Assembly (NCBI GenBank): GCA_030038885.1
Contig: JASHQY010000133.1
Location: 1 to 8,647 of the forward strand
Reading direction: 5' to 3'
DNA: 8,647 nucleotides
DNA from: Thermoplasmata archaeon
Lineage (GTDB): Archaea > Thermoplasmatota > Thermoplasmata > Lutacidiplasmatales > UBA184
Below are positions 1 through 5,611 of this stretch, piece after piece (position 1 is the first letter of the stretch; each line of letters begins with the position of its first letter). A program made the position numbers and the translations under genes. The notes under the pieces are model-generated. The model was not told where the DNA came from. It searched no databases and saw only the letters and a list, made by a program, of their open reading frames with translations.

Positions 1-81
1 CGCGGGTGGGGCGGCCTGCGGGGCGGGCTCGGCGGCGCCGGCGGTCGGCGCTCCGCGGCGGGTCCGGGCGGACGCGCTCAC
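1..81 (-). CDS. Unidentified protein, N-terminal 27 codons only (runs off the left edge)
   Basis: A GTG codon at 81-79 overlaps the TGA stop of the thiolase gene in a GTGA arrangement, and the frame then stays open to the window edge. The same kind of 4-nt overlap occurs at other junctions of this operon, which is the main reason to believe the start. No Shine-Dalgarno sequence precedes it, so translation would depend on coupling to the thiolase. The visible residues are rich in Ala, Pro and Arg and carry no recognisable motif. Archaeal thiolase genes are often followed by a DUF35 zinc-ribbon/OB-fold acyl-CoA protein. That is a guess from context and cannot be confirmed from 27 codons. Confidence 0.4.
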   Translation of the reverse strand, partial: MSASARTRRGAPTAGAAEPAPQAAPPA

Positions 82-1262
82 GGAGGGCCCCCGGCCTGGT
101 AGACCATGACGGAGTGCACGTTCGCGCTGCCCGACAGGTTGTGGACGAGCGCCCACTCGGGGTCCGGCGCCTGGCGCGCCGGCGGGACCTCGCGCGCGAA
201 CTGCTGGTAGATCTCTACGGCCTGCGCGATCCCGGTCGCCCCGAGCGGATGGCCGCAGCCCAGGAGGCCGCCCCGCGGGTTCACGACGAGGTCGCCGCCG
301 ACGTCCCCCCGGCCGTCCGCGGCGAACGCGCCGCCCTCCCCGGGACCGCAGAGGCCGAGCGCCTCGTACTCGACGATCTCCGAGATCGTGAAGCAGTCGT
401 GGACCTCCGCGACGTCGACGTCGCCGATCGAGATCTTCGCCCGTCCGAGCGCCTCGCGGGCCGCGATCGTGAGCCCGGGCCACTCGCTGAGCGAGCCCGC
501 GTGCGCGAGGTTGTGGAAGTTCGAGTACTGGCCGGTCCCGCGGATCCACGCGGGCGAGTCGGTGTACCGGTGCGCGAGCTCGTCCGCCGCGAGCACGACC
601 GCCGCGGCGCCGTCGGTCATCGACGAGCAGTCGCCGAGGCGCAGCGGCGGCGCGACCAGCGGGAGGCCGAGGAGCTTCTCCTTCGAGAACCTCTTCGCGA
701 AGAACTGCGCGTGCGGGTTCGTGTTCGCGAACCGATGGTTCTTCTCCGAGACCGCCGCGAGCTGCTCCTCCGTGGTCCCGTGCTCGAGCATGTGCCGCTG
801 GGCGACCATCGCGAAGAACGGCGGCGCGGTCGCGCCGTGCGGGCCGTCCCACGGCCGGTCCATCACGCAGCCCATCGCGCTGTTCGCCTCCGCCATCGAC
901 GGGAGGTTCATCTTCTCGACCCCGACCGCGACCGCGACGTCGGAGATCCCGGCCGCGATCGCGGCGTAGGCCGAGCGGATCGCGCTCTGGCCCGAGGCGC
1001 AGGCGAGCTCGGTGCGCTGGAGCACGCGGTGGGGCGTGAGCCCCATCTGCTCGGCCGCGAGCGGGGCGACGTGGGACTGGAACGCGAAGCGCTCGGGTTC
1101 GGCGGCGCCGACGAACAGCGAATCGACCTCCTCCGCCCGCAGCTCGGGCACCGCCCGGAAGAGCGCGGCGCCGACCTCCTGGGCCATCTCGGGCCACGTG
1201 GTCGGGCGGACGCCGAACGCGGTCGTCACGCCGCCCACCAGCGCGACCGCCCGGGCGCTCAT
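78..1262 (-). CDS. SCP2-type thiolase (acetyl-CoA acetyltransferase family)
   Basis: This 394-residue thiolase should join or cleave acyl-CoAs through a cysteine-bound acyl intermediate in the cytoplasm. The nucleophile is Cys88 in ACASGQS. The VHDCF loop (His288, Cys290) and GHPLGATG (His338) form the rest of the active site. The C-terminal strand reads HNLSGSANVHS, without the CxG cysteine of classical thiolases. That matches SCP2-type and archaeal thiolases, in which the HDCF loop takes over. The length is normal for the family. The ATG forms an ATGA overlap with the leuB-like stop and has GGAGG four bases upstream. In archaea such thiolases supply acetoacetyl-CoA to HMG-CoA synthase, often with a DUF35 partner. 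Here the gene follows a leucine-type module instead, so the substrate is open. Cys336 just before GHP is an extra cysteine of unknown relevance. Confidence 0.9.
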   Translation of the reverse strand: MSARAVALVGGVTTAFGVRPTTWPEMAQEVGAALFRAVPELRAEEVDSLFVGAAEPERFAFQSHVAPLAAEQMGLTPHRVLQRTELACASGQSAIRSAYAAIAAGISDVAVAVGVEKMNLPSMAEANSAMGCVMDRPWDGPHGATAPPFFAMVAQRHMLEHGTTEEQLAAVSEKNHRFANTNPHAQFFAKRFSKEKLLGLPLVAPPLRLGDCSSMTDGAAAVVLAADELAHRYTDSPAWIRGTGQYSNFHNLAHAGSLSEWPGLTIAAREALGRAKISIGDVDVAEVHDCFTISEIVEYEALGLCGPGEGGAFAADGRGDVGGDLVVNPRGGLLGCGHPLGATGIAQAVEIYQQFAREVPPARQAPDPEWALVHNLSGSANVHSVMVYQAGGPP

Positions 1263-2392
1263 CGGGCCTCCGAGCGCAGCGCGGCCGCGACGAGATCGCC
1301 GGCGCCGCTGGTCGTGACCGTGCCGCCCTGGTCGTAGGTGCGCGCGGTGCCGTCCCGGAGGACCCGGGCGATCGCCGCCTCGAGGCGGTCGGCCGGTCCG
1401 ATCAGTCGGGCGTCGTGGTGCCGTTCCCCGAGCCAGCGGAGCATCTGCTCGACCGCGAGGAACGTCGCGAACGGGTTCACCTGGTTCTTCCCCGCGTACT
1501 TCGGGGCGCTGCCGTGGACCGGTTCGAACATCGCGTGCGCGGCCCCGATGTTGCCGCCGGAGGCGAACCCCATGCCGCCCTGCAGCACCGCCGCGAGGTC
1601 GGTGATGATGTCGCCCATCATGTTCGTCGCGACCACGACGTTGAACCGCTCGGGGTCGCGCACGAGCCACTGCGTGAACGCGTCGACGTACGCATAATCC
1701 CGCTCGATCTCGGGATAGTCGGCCGCGACCCGGTCGAACGTCTCGCGGAAGAACCGGCACCCTTCCATGACGTTCGCCTTGTCGACGCACGTGACGCGTC
1801 GCACCCCATCCCCCGGGGCGCCCCGGGCGCGCGCGCGGGCGAGCTCGAACGCGTAGCGGATCACCCGCTCCGCGCCCTTCCGCGTGATGATGCGGGTGTC
1901 GACCGCGACCTCGGTCTCCCCCGCCCGACGGAGCCGGCCCCGCGCGGGCGTGTAGAGGTCCTCGGTGTTCTCGCGGACGATCACGAGGTCGACGTTCTTC
2001 GGGGACCAGACCTCGCGGTACTCCCCGCTGATCCGGTGCTTCACGCCGGGGTAGAGGCGGCAGGGCCGCACGTTCGCGAACAGGTCGAGCGACTCTCGGA
2101 GCCCGAGCACGAGCGCCCGGCCGGCGATGTCGCCGTTCGGCAGCGTCGCGCCGGGCCAGCCGACCGCCCCGAGGAGGATTGCGTCCGCCCGGTGGGCCGC
2201 CGCCTCGCCCTCGGGCTCCCACTCGCGTCCGGTCCGCTGGAAGTACTGCCCCCCGCCGGGGTACTCGGTCGCCCGCCAGGGCCCGGTCCCCCCCTCCGCG
2301 AGCGCGCCGAGGACCTTCTCGCCCTCGCGCAGGACCTCGGGCCCGGTCCCGTCGCCGGGAAAGATCGCGATCTCGTAGGCGGCGTCCTTCAT
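1259..2392 (-). CDS. leuB: 3-isopropylmalate dehydrogenase (beta-decarboxylating dehydrogenase family)
   Basis: This 377-residue enzyme should oxidise and decarboxylate 3-isopropylmalate to 2-oxoisocaproate with NAD. Family landmarks run in order: FPGDGTGPEV (11-20), the substrate helix ending DLFANVRP (103-110), VRENTEDLY with the likely catalytic Tyr147, VDKANVMEG with Lys205, Asp237 in YVDAF, metal-binding Asp261 and Asp265 in MMGDIITD, and FEPVHGSAPKYAGKN (289-303). Val95 and Leu96 appear to align with the Leu90-Leu91 pair that holds the isopropyl group in Thermus LeuB, which favours isopropylmalate over homoisocitrate. However, an Arg (92) stands where Thermus has Glu87. The stretch QGGMGFASGGNIG (271-283) is unlike the common APSANIG version and recalls a bacterial subgroup. 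The ATG overlaps the leuD stop (ATGA) and has no Shine-Dalgarno. Homoisocitrate or methylmalate as substrate is not excluded. Confidence 0.87.
   Translation of the reverse strand: MKDAAYEIAIFPGDGTGPEVLREGEKVLGALAEGGTGPWRATEYPGGGQYFQRTGREWEPEGEAAAHRADAILLGAVGWPGATLPNGDIAGRALVLGLRESLDLFANVRPCRLYPGVKHRISGEYREVWSPKNVDLVIVRENTEDLYTPARGRLRRAGETEVAVDTRIITRKGAERVIRYAFELARARARGAPGDGVRRVTCVDKANVMEGCRFFRETFDRVAADYPEIERDYAYVDAFTQWLVRDPERFNVVVATNMMGDIITDLAAVLQGGMGFASGGNIGAAHAMFEPVHGSAPKYAGKNQVNPFATFLAVEQMLRWLGERHHDARLIGPADRLEAAIARVLRDGTARTYDQGGTVTTSGAGDLVAAALRSEAR
1267..1271 (-). promoter_or_regulatory. Shine-Dalgarno GGAGG for the thiolase gene
   Basis: GGAGG lies inside the end of the leuB-like gene, four bases before the thiolase ATG. 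It supports that ATG as the start despite its overlap with the upstream stop codon. Confidence 0.6.
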
Positions 2393-2913
2393 GGCGGCGC
2401 GGTCGCGGCCTTGCGCGCCGCGAGCTCCCTGCGCACCTTCTCGACGAGCCCGCCCGCATCGAGCAGGCCCAACAGGTGCGGCGGCAGCGGGGGGAACGCG
2501 ACCGACGCGCCGGTCCGGAGGTTCGCGATCCGCCCGGCGCGCATCTCGATCCGCGCGGTGTCCCCCGCCTCGAAGATCGCCCGCACTCCCCGCGCCTCGA
2601 CGGTCGGCAGTCCGAGGTTGATCGCGTTCCGGAAGAAGATCCGCGCGAACGAGTCGGCGACGACCGCCCCGACCCCGATCGCCCGCATCGCCTGGGGCGC
2701 GTGCTCGCGGCTCGAGCCGGACCCGAAGTTCTCCCCGGCGACGAGGATGTCGCCCGGCCGCGCGCCCTTCGCGAACTCGGGGAGCGCGATCTCGAAGACG
2801 TGCTTCTTGAGCTCCTCGGGGTCGATGATCGTGAGGTACTTTCCCGAGATGATCCCGTCGGTGTCGACGTTGCTGCCCAGGGTCCAGACGCGGCCCTCGA
2901 TCACGTCCTGCAC
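2389..2913 (-). CDS. leuD: 3-isopropylmalate dehydratase small subunit
   Basis: This 174-residue swivelling subunit pairs with the large subunit to isomerise 2- to 3-isopropylmalate, or the homologous acid of a related pathway. It shows NVDTDGII (15-22), the substrate loop YLTI (26-29), the signature GSGSSREHAP (64-73), and FFRNAINLGLP further on. Of two in-frame GTG codons, 2913 is chosen over 2904 because GGAGG lies seven bases upstream. Length is typical of archaeal LeuD. In methanogens the small-subunit loop separates isopropylmalate isomerases (YLVY-like) from homoaconitases (YLRT). YLTI lacks the arginine and so leans towards isopropylmalate or methylmalate. The gene starts 11 nt after leuC ends and shares an ATGA overlap with leuB. 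Confidence 0.9.
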   Translation of the reverse strand: MQDVIEGRVWTLGSNVDTDGIISGKYLTIIDPEELKKHVFEIALPEFAKGARPGDILVAGENFGSGSSREHAPQAMRAIGVGAVVADSFARIFFRNAINLGLPTVEARGVRAIFEAGDTARIEMRAGRIANLRTGASVAFPPLPPHLLGLLDAGGLVEKVRRELAARKAATAPP

Positions 2914-2920
2914 GCCGCCG

Positions 2921-2925
2921 CCTCC
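2921..2925 (-). promoter_or_regulatory. Shine-Dalgarno GGAGG for leuD
   Basis: GGAGG begins in the last base of the leuC TAG stop and sits seven bases before the first GTG of leuD. It fixes the start at 2913 rather than the second GTG at 2904. This is the only junction in the minus-strand operon without a coding overlap. Confidence 0.7.
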
Positions 2926-4208
2926 TACAGGAGCTCCCGGTGATCGACGACCTCGCCGCGGATCGCCGCCGCGACCGTCGCGACCGGGGACATCAGGTAG
3001 ATCCGCGCCTCCTTCGCCCCCATGCGGCCCGGGAAGTTCCGGTTCGACGAGGACGCGCAGACCTCGTCCGGCGCGAGGATCCCCATGTTGCCGCCGAAGC
3101 ACGCCGAGCAGCTCGAGTTCGTGAACACGGCGCCAGCCTCCGTGAACGTCTCGATGATCCCCTCCTTGAGGCACTGGTCGTAGATCGCGGTCGACGCCGG
3201 CGTGACGATGAACCGGACCCCCTTCGCGACCCGGTGGCCCTTCATCAGCGCCGCCCCCTCGCGGAGGTCCTCGATCCGGGCGTTCGTGCACGACCCGAGG
3301 AAGACCTGGTCGACCTTGATGTGCTCCCGGGCGACGTCGGGCAGCGGCCGCACGTTGTCCGGCGAGAACGGGCACGCGACCATCGGCGGCATCCCGTCGA
3401 GGTCGATCTCGAGCACCCGCTCGTAGCGCGCGTCGGCGTCCGGCCGCAGCGGGTGCATCGCGTGCTTCGCGATCGGCGCGAGGTAGTCGAACGTCGTCTG
3501 GTCGGGCGCGACCATGCCGCACTTCGCGCCCATCTCGGTCGTCATGTTGCAGATCGTGAACCGCTCGGGCATCGAGAGCGCGGCGATCGCCGGTCCGGTG
3601 AACTCGATCGACTTGTAGGTCGCGCCGTCCGTCCGGATCTCCCCGAGGACCCGGAGGACGAGGTCCTTCGCGGTGACGCCGCGGCCCATCGACCCGTGGA
3701 CGCGGACCTGGATCGTCGGAGGGACCTTGAGCCAGAGCCGCCCCAGCGCGAGGACCGCGGCCATCTCGGTCGGTCCGATCCCCGTCGCGAGCGCGCCCAT
3801 CGCCCCGAGCATGTTGGTGTGCGAGTCGGTCCCGACCGCGAGGTCGCCCGGTACGACCCAGCCGTTCTCGGCGAGGATCTGGTGGCAGATCCCGTGCTGG
3901 CCGACATCGTAGAAGTGCGGAAGGTTCGTCTCCGCGGCGAACTTGCGCAGGATCCGGTGGAGGACGGCCGCCCCCTCCGTCGACGCCGGCACCCAGTGGT
4001 CGATCGCGATCACGACCCGGTCCGGGTCCCAGACCTTCTCGGCCCCCATCTGGTGGAACGGCGCGACGGTCTGCGCCCCCTGCTCGTGCATCATCGCGAG
4101 GTCGACGTTCCCCTCGACGATCTCGCCGGGGACGACCCGGTCGACCCCGGCCGCGCGGGCCAGGACCTTCTCCGCGAGCGTGAGCCCGTGGCCGTTCCCG
4201 CCGCTCAC
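2925..4208 (-). CDS. leuC: 3-isopropylmalate dehydratase large subunit (aconitase family)
   Basis: This 427-residue subunit holds the [4Fe-4S] cluster of the isomerase that works between the synthase and the dehydrogenase. Cluster ligands are Cys307 in GSCTN and Cys367 and Cys370 in SSCSACFGG. The substrate-binding GTDSHTNMLGAMGALATGIG run (126-145) and the C-terminal SSNRNFPGRMG are also present. Length fits the short archaeal LeuC/HacA type, roughly 420 residues, rather than the longer enterobacterial LeuC. The GTG start overlaps the synthase stop (GTGA) and has GGTGG four bases upstream. The large subunits of isopropylmalate isomerase and homoaconitase are hard to tell apart, so the substrate assignment rests on the small subunit and the context. 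The gene ends in TAG. Confidence 0.92.
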   Translation of the reverse strand: MSGGNGHGLTLAEKVLARAAGVDRVVPGEIVEGNVDLAMMHEQGAQTVAPFHQMGAEKVWDPDRVVIAIDHWVPASTEGAAVLHRILRKFAAETNLPHFYDVGQHGICHQILAENGWVVPGDLAVGTDSHTNMLGAMGALATGIGPTEMAAVLALGRLWLKVPPTIQVRVHGSMGRGVTAKDLVLRVLGEIRTDGATYKSIEFTGPAIAALSMPERFTICNMTTEMGAKCGMVAPDQTTFDYLAPIAKHAMHPLRPDADARYERVLEIDLDGMPPMVACPFSPDNVRPLPDVAREHIKVDQVFLGSCTNARIEDLREGAALMKGHRVAKGVRFIVTPASTAIYDQCLKEGIIETFTEAGAVFTNSSCSACFGGNMGILAPDEVCASSSNRNFPGRMGAKEARIYLMSPVATVAAAIRGEVVDHRELL

Positions 4209-5452
4209 GAGGCCACCGTCCCGATCCCGACCGCGTCGACCATCGCCCAGAACTCCTCGTCGGACAGCCCCGGACGCTCGAAAAGGTGTCGGTACTCCTC
4301 GAGGAACCGCCGGAGGTCGTCCTTCGAGCGCGCCTCGGTCTCGGTCTTGATCCGCTGGAGGAGTTCGAGCAGGAGCGGGTCGGGGGCCGTCAGGCCCCGC
4401 TCCTTGAGCTTCTCGACGACCGCCGCCTTGCCGGTGTGCTTGCCGAGGATCATGTGGCGGTGCTGGCCGACGGTCTCGGGCTGGAGCGGTTCGTAGGTCA
4501 GGGTGTTCGCGAGGATCCCGTGCGTGTGGATGCCGGCCTCGTGGGAGAACGCGTTGTACCCGACCAGCGCCTTGTTCGCCGCGACCGGGACCCCCGAGAG
4601 CTCCTCGACCAGCCGGGAGAGCTCGGTCAGCCGTTCGGTCCGGATGCCCGTGCGGACCCCGTAGAGGGCTTCGAGCTCGACCACGACCTCCTCGAGCGAC
4701 GCGTTCCCGGCCCGCTCGCCGAGCCCGTTGACGCATACGTGGGGCGCCCGGACCCCGCACTCGATCGCGGTGAGCGTGTTCGCGGCGGCGAGGCCGAAGT
4801 CGTTGTGGCAGTGCACGGACAGGTCCTTCGGCCGCACCCGGCGCTGGAACTCCGTGAGGTACCAGCGGAACGTGAGCGGGGTCATGATCCCGACCGTGTC
4901 GGCGACCACGAGCCGGTCCGCGCCGGCCTCCTGCACCTCCCGGTAGAGCCGCTCGACGAAGTCGAACGGAGCCCGGACGGTGTCCTCGGTGACGAACGCG
5001 ACGTGCAGGCCGGCGTCCTTCGCCTGGCGCACGGACTTCAGCGACGCCGCGCGGACCTCGTCCTGGGTCATGCGGAGCTTGTAGCGGAGGTGGACCTGGC
5101 TCGCCGCGACGAAGATCGCGATGTGCGTCGCGCCGCTCTTGATCACCGCGTCGATGTCGGCGGGGACCGTGCGGGCGGCCGCGAGGATCTTCGCGCGGAG
5201 CCCCGCGGCCGCGAGCAGTCGGACCGCGCGCGCCTCCTCCTCCGAGACGACCGGGATGCCGGCGTTGACGACCGAGATCCCGATGTCGGACAAGAGGGTC
5301 GCGACCCGGAGCTTCTCCTCCGGCGAGAAGTGGACGCCGGGCGTCTGCTCCCCGTCCCGCAGCGTCTCGTCCCAGAAGACGATCGGGTCGGCGATCTTCC
5401 GCAGGTCGGCCGTGGCCGGGTGGTAATCCTCGACGAGGCGAGGTTCGGCCAT
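4205..5452 (-). CDS. 2-isopropylmalate synthase / homocitrate synthase family enzyme
   Basis: This 415-residue member of the DRE-TIM metallolyase family condenses acetyl-CoA with a 2-oxoacid, most likely 2-oxoisovalerate to give 2-isopropylmalate. Signature 1 is ETLRDGEQTPGV (29-40), with catalytic Arg32 and metal-binding Asp33. Signature 2 is HCHNDFGLAAAN (214-225), with metal ligands His214 and His216, followed by NGLGERAGNASLEE. EAGIHTHGILAN (305-316) and LGKHTGK (336-342) mark the C-terminal subdomain. The protein ends near there, so the roughly 120-residue LeuA regulatory domain is absent and feedback by leucine through it is not expected. This short form is also seen in homocitrate synthases (NifV, AksA), so homocitrate or citramalate synthesis remains possible. 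ATG 5452 is preferred to a TTG at 5497 because a weak TATA-like element lies about 27 nt upstream, which suits a leaderless mRNA. It is the first gene of the operon. Confidence 0.88.
   Translation of the reverse strand: MAEPRLVEDYHPATADLRKIADPIVFWDETLRDGEQTPGVHFSPEEKLRVATLLSDIGISVVNAGIPVVSEEEARAVRLLAAAGLRAKILAAARTVPADIDAVIKSGATHIAIFVAASQVHLRYKLRMTQDEVRAASLKSVRQAKDAGLHVAFVTEDTVRAPFDFVERLYREVQEAGADRLVVADTVGIMTPLTFRWYLTEFQRRVRPKDLSVHCHNDFGLAAANTLTAIECGVRAPHVCVNGLGERAGNASLEEVVVELEALYGVRTGIRTERLTELSRLVEELSGVPVAANKALVGYNAFSHEAGIHTHGILANTLTYEPLQPETVGQHRHMILGKHTGKAAVVEKLKERGLTAPDPLLLELLQRIKTETEARSKDDLRRFLEEYRHLFERPGLSDEEFWAMVDAVGIGTVAS
4213..4217 (-). promoter_or_regulatory. Shine-Dalgarno GGTGG for leuC
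   Basis: GGTGG lies four bases before the GTG at 4208, within the 3' end of the synthase gene. It matches the GGTG portion of the usual archaeal anti-Shine-Dalgarno complement and supports the GTG start. Confidence 0.5.
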
Positions 5453-5475
5453 CCGTCGTTCTACCGGTCGCAGGC

Positions 5476-5484
5476 GCTTAACGA
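5476..5484 (-). promoter_or_regulatory. Weak TATA-like element for the synthase operon
   Basis: Read on the minus strand this is TCGTTAAGC, one of few A/T-rich runs in the gap. Its centre lies about 27 nt before the ATG at 5452, the spacing expected for a leaderless archaeal transcript. No clear Shine-Dalgarno precedes that ATG, which agrees. The match to TTTAWATA is poor. The palindromic TTAAATAT at 5551-5558 could instead drive leftward transcription with a leader of about 70 nt. Confidence 0.35.
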
Positions 5485-5507
5485 TTGGGACCTCCAATCA
5501 GGGTCCC
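5483..5507. repeat. Overlapping inverted repeats, operator or hairpin candidate
   Basis: GATTGG (5483-5488) and CCAATC (5494-5499) form perfect 6-bp arms around a 5-nt centre. A second, mutually exclusive pair uses GGGACC (5487-5492) and GGTCCC (5502-5507). They sit just upstream of the weak leftward TATA-like element, a natural place for a regulator to act on the synthase operon. In GC-rich DNA short palindromes are common, so function is only suggested. Confidence 0.4.
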
Positions 5508-5550
5508 ACGGCCGGAGCGCCCGCATTCTCGCCGTCCGCCGCCTGACTCC

Positions 5551-5558
5551 TTAAATAT
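5551..5558 (+). promoter_or_regulatory. Archaeal TATA box for the oxidoreductase operon
   Basis: TTAAATAT is the strongest A/T run in a very GC-rich region and closely matches the archaeal TATA consensus. Transcription should begin about 25 nt downstream, near 5580, leaving a leader of roughly 30 nt before the ATG at 5612. No convincing Shine-Dalgarno sequence lies in that leader. Confidence 0.7.
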
Positions 5559-5599
5559 GGTCCGGTACTCGAACGAGGTACCAGCCGTCCGGACCGGCT
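5559..5599. repeat. Palindrome cluster between the TATA box and the start codon
   Basis: AGCCGTCCGGACCGGCT (5583-5599) is a near-perfect palindrome around GTCCGGAC. GGTCCGG (5559-5565) is the inverse of CCGGACC (5589-5595), and GGTAC (5564-5568) the inverse of GTACC (5578-5582). The cluster spans the predicted transcription start, where a repressor would block initiation. As RNA it could fold into a leader stem. Function is not shown. Confidence 0.35.
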
Positions 5600-5611
5600 C
5601 ACTGATGCGCT

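Larger units (their letters stand above)
5453..5611. promoter_or_regulatory. Divergent intergenic control region
   Basis: This 159-bp gap separates the start codons of the two divergent operons and is the only sizeable non-coding stretch in the window. It contains a clear TATA-like box facing right, a weaker one facing left, and several overlapping inverted repeats that could be operators. Shared control of the leucine-type operon and the oxidoreductase operon from here is plausible but unproven. Confidence 0.6.

Noticed and set aside
954..965. Perfect palindrome CCGCGATCGCGG
   Set aside because: Falls inside the thiolase coding sequence over Ala/Ile codons and is explained by codon choice; similar CGATCG runs occur all over the window.
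6..1337. Long plus-strand open frame of 443 codons opposite the thiolase
   Set aside because: Arg/Asp/Glu/Val-rich translation with no motif; it mirrors the codon bias of the real gene on the other strand.
1263..2459. Minus-strand open frame extending the thiolase upstream through leuB in another frame (793 codons in total)
   Set aside because: The upstream part is low-complexity Arg/Gly/Pro sequence overlapping the well-supported leuB-like gene; the thiolase start has its own ATG and GGAGG.
2925..2927. TAG as a possible pyrrolysine codon at the end of leuC
   Set aside because: Readthrough would add only seven residues before a TGA, LeuC is already full length, and the leuD Shine-Dalgarno overlaps this stop.
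1415..5554. Three long plus-strand open frames (1415-3124, 2940-4496, 4286-5554) opposite the leucine-type genes
   Set aside because: No recognisable domains, biased composition, and they lie antisense to genes with clear catalytic motifs. High GC leaves few stop codons.
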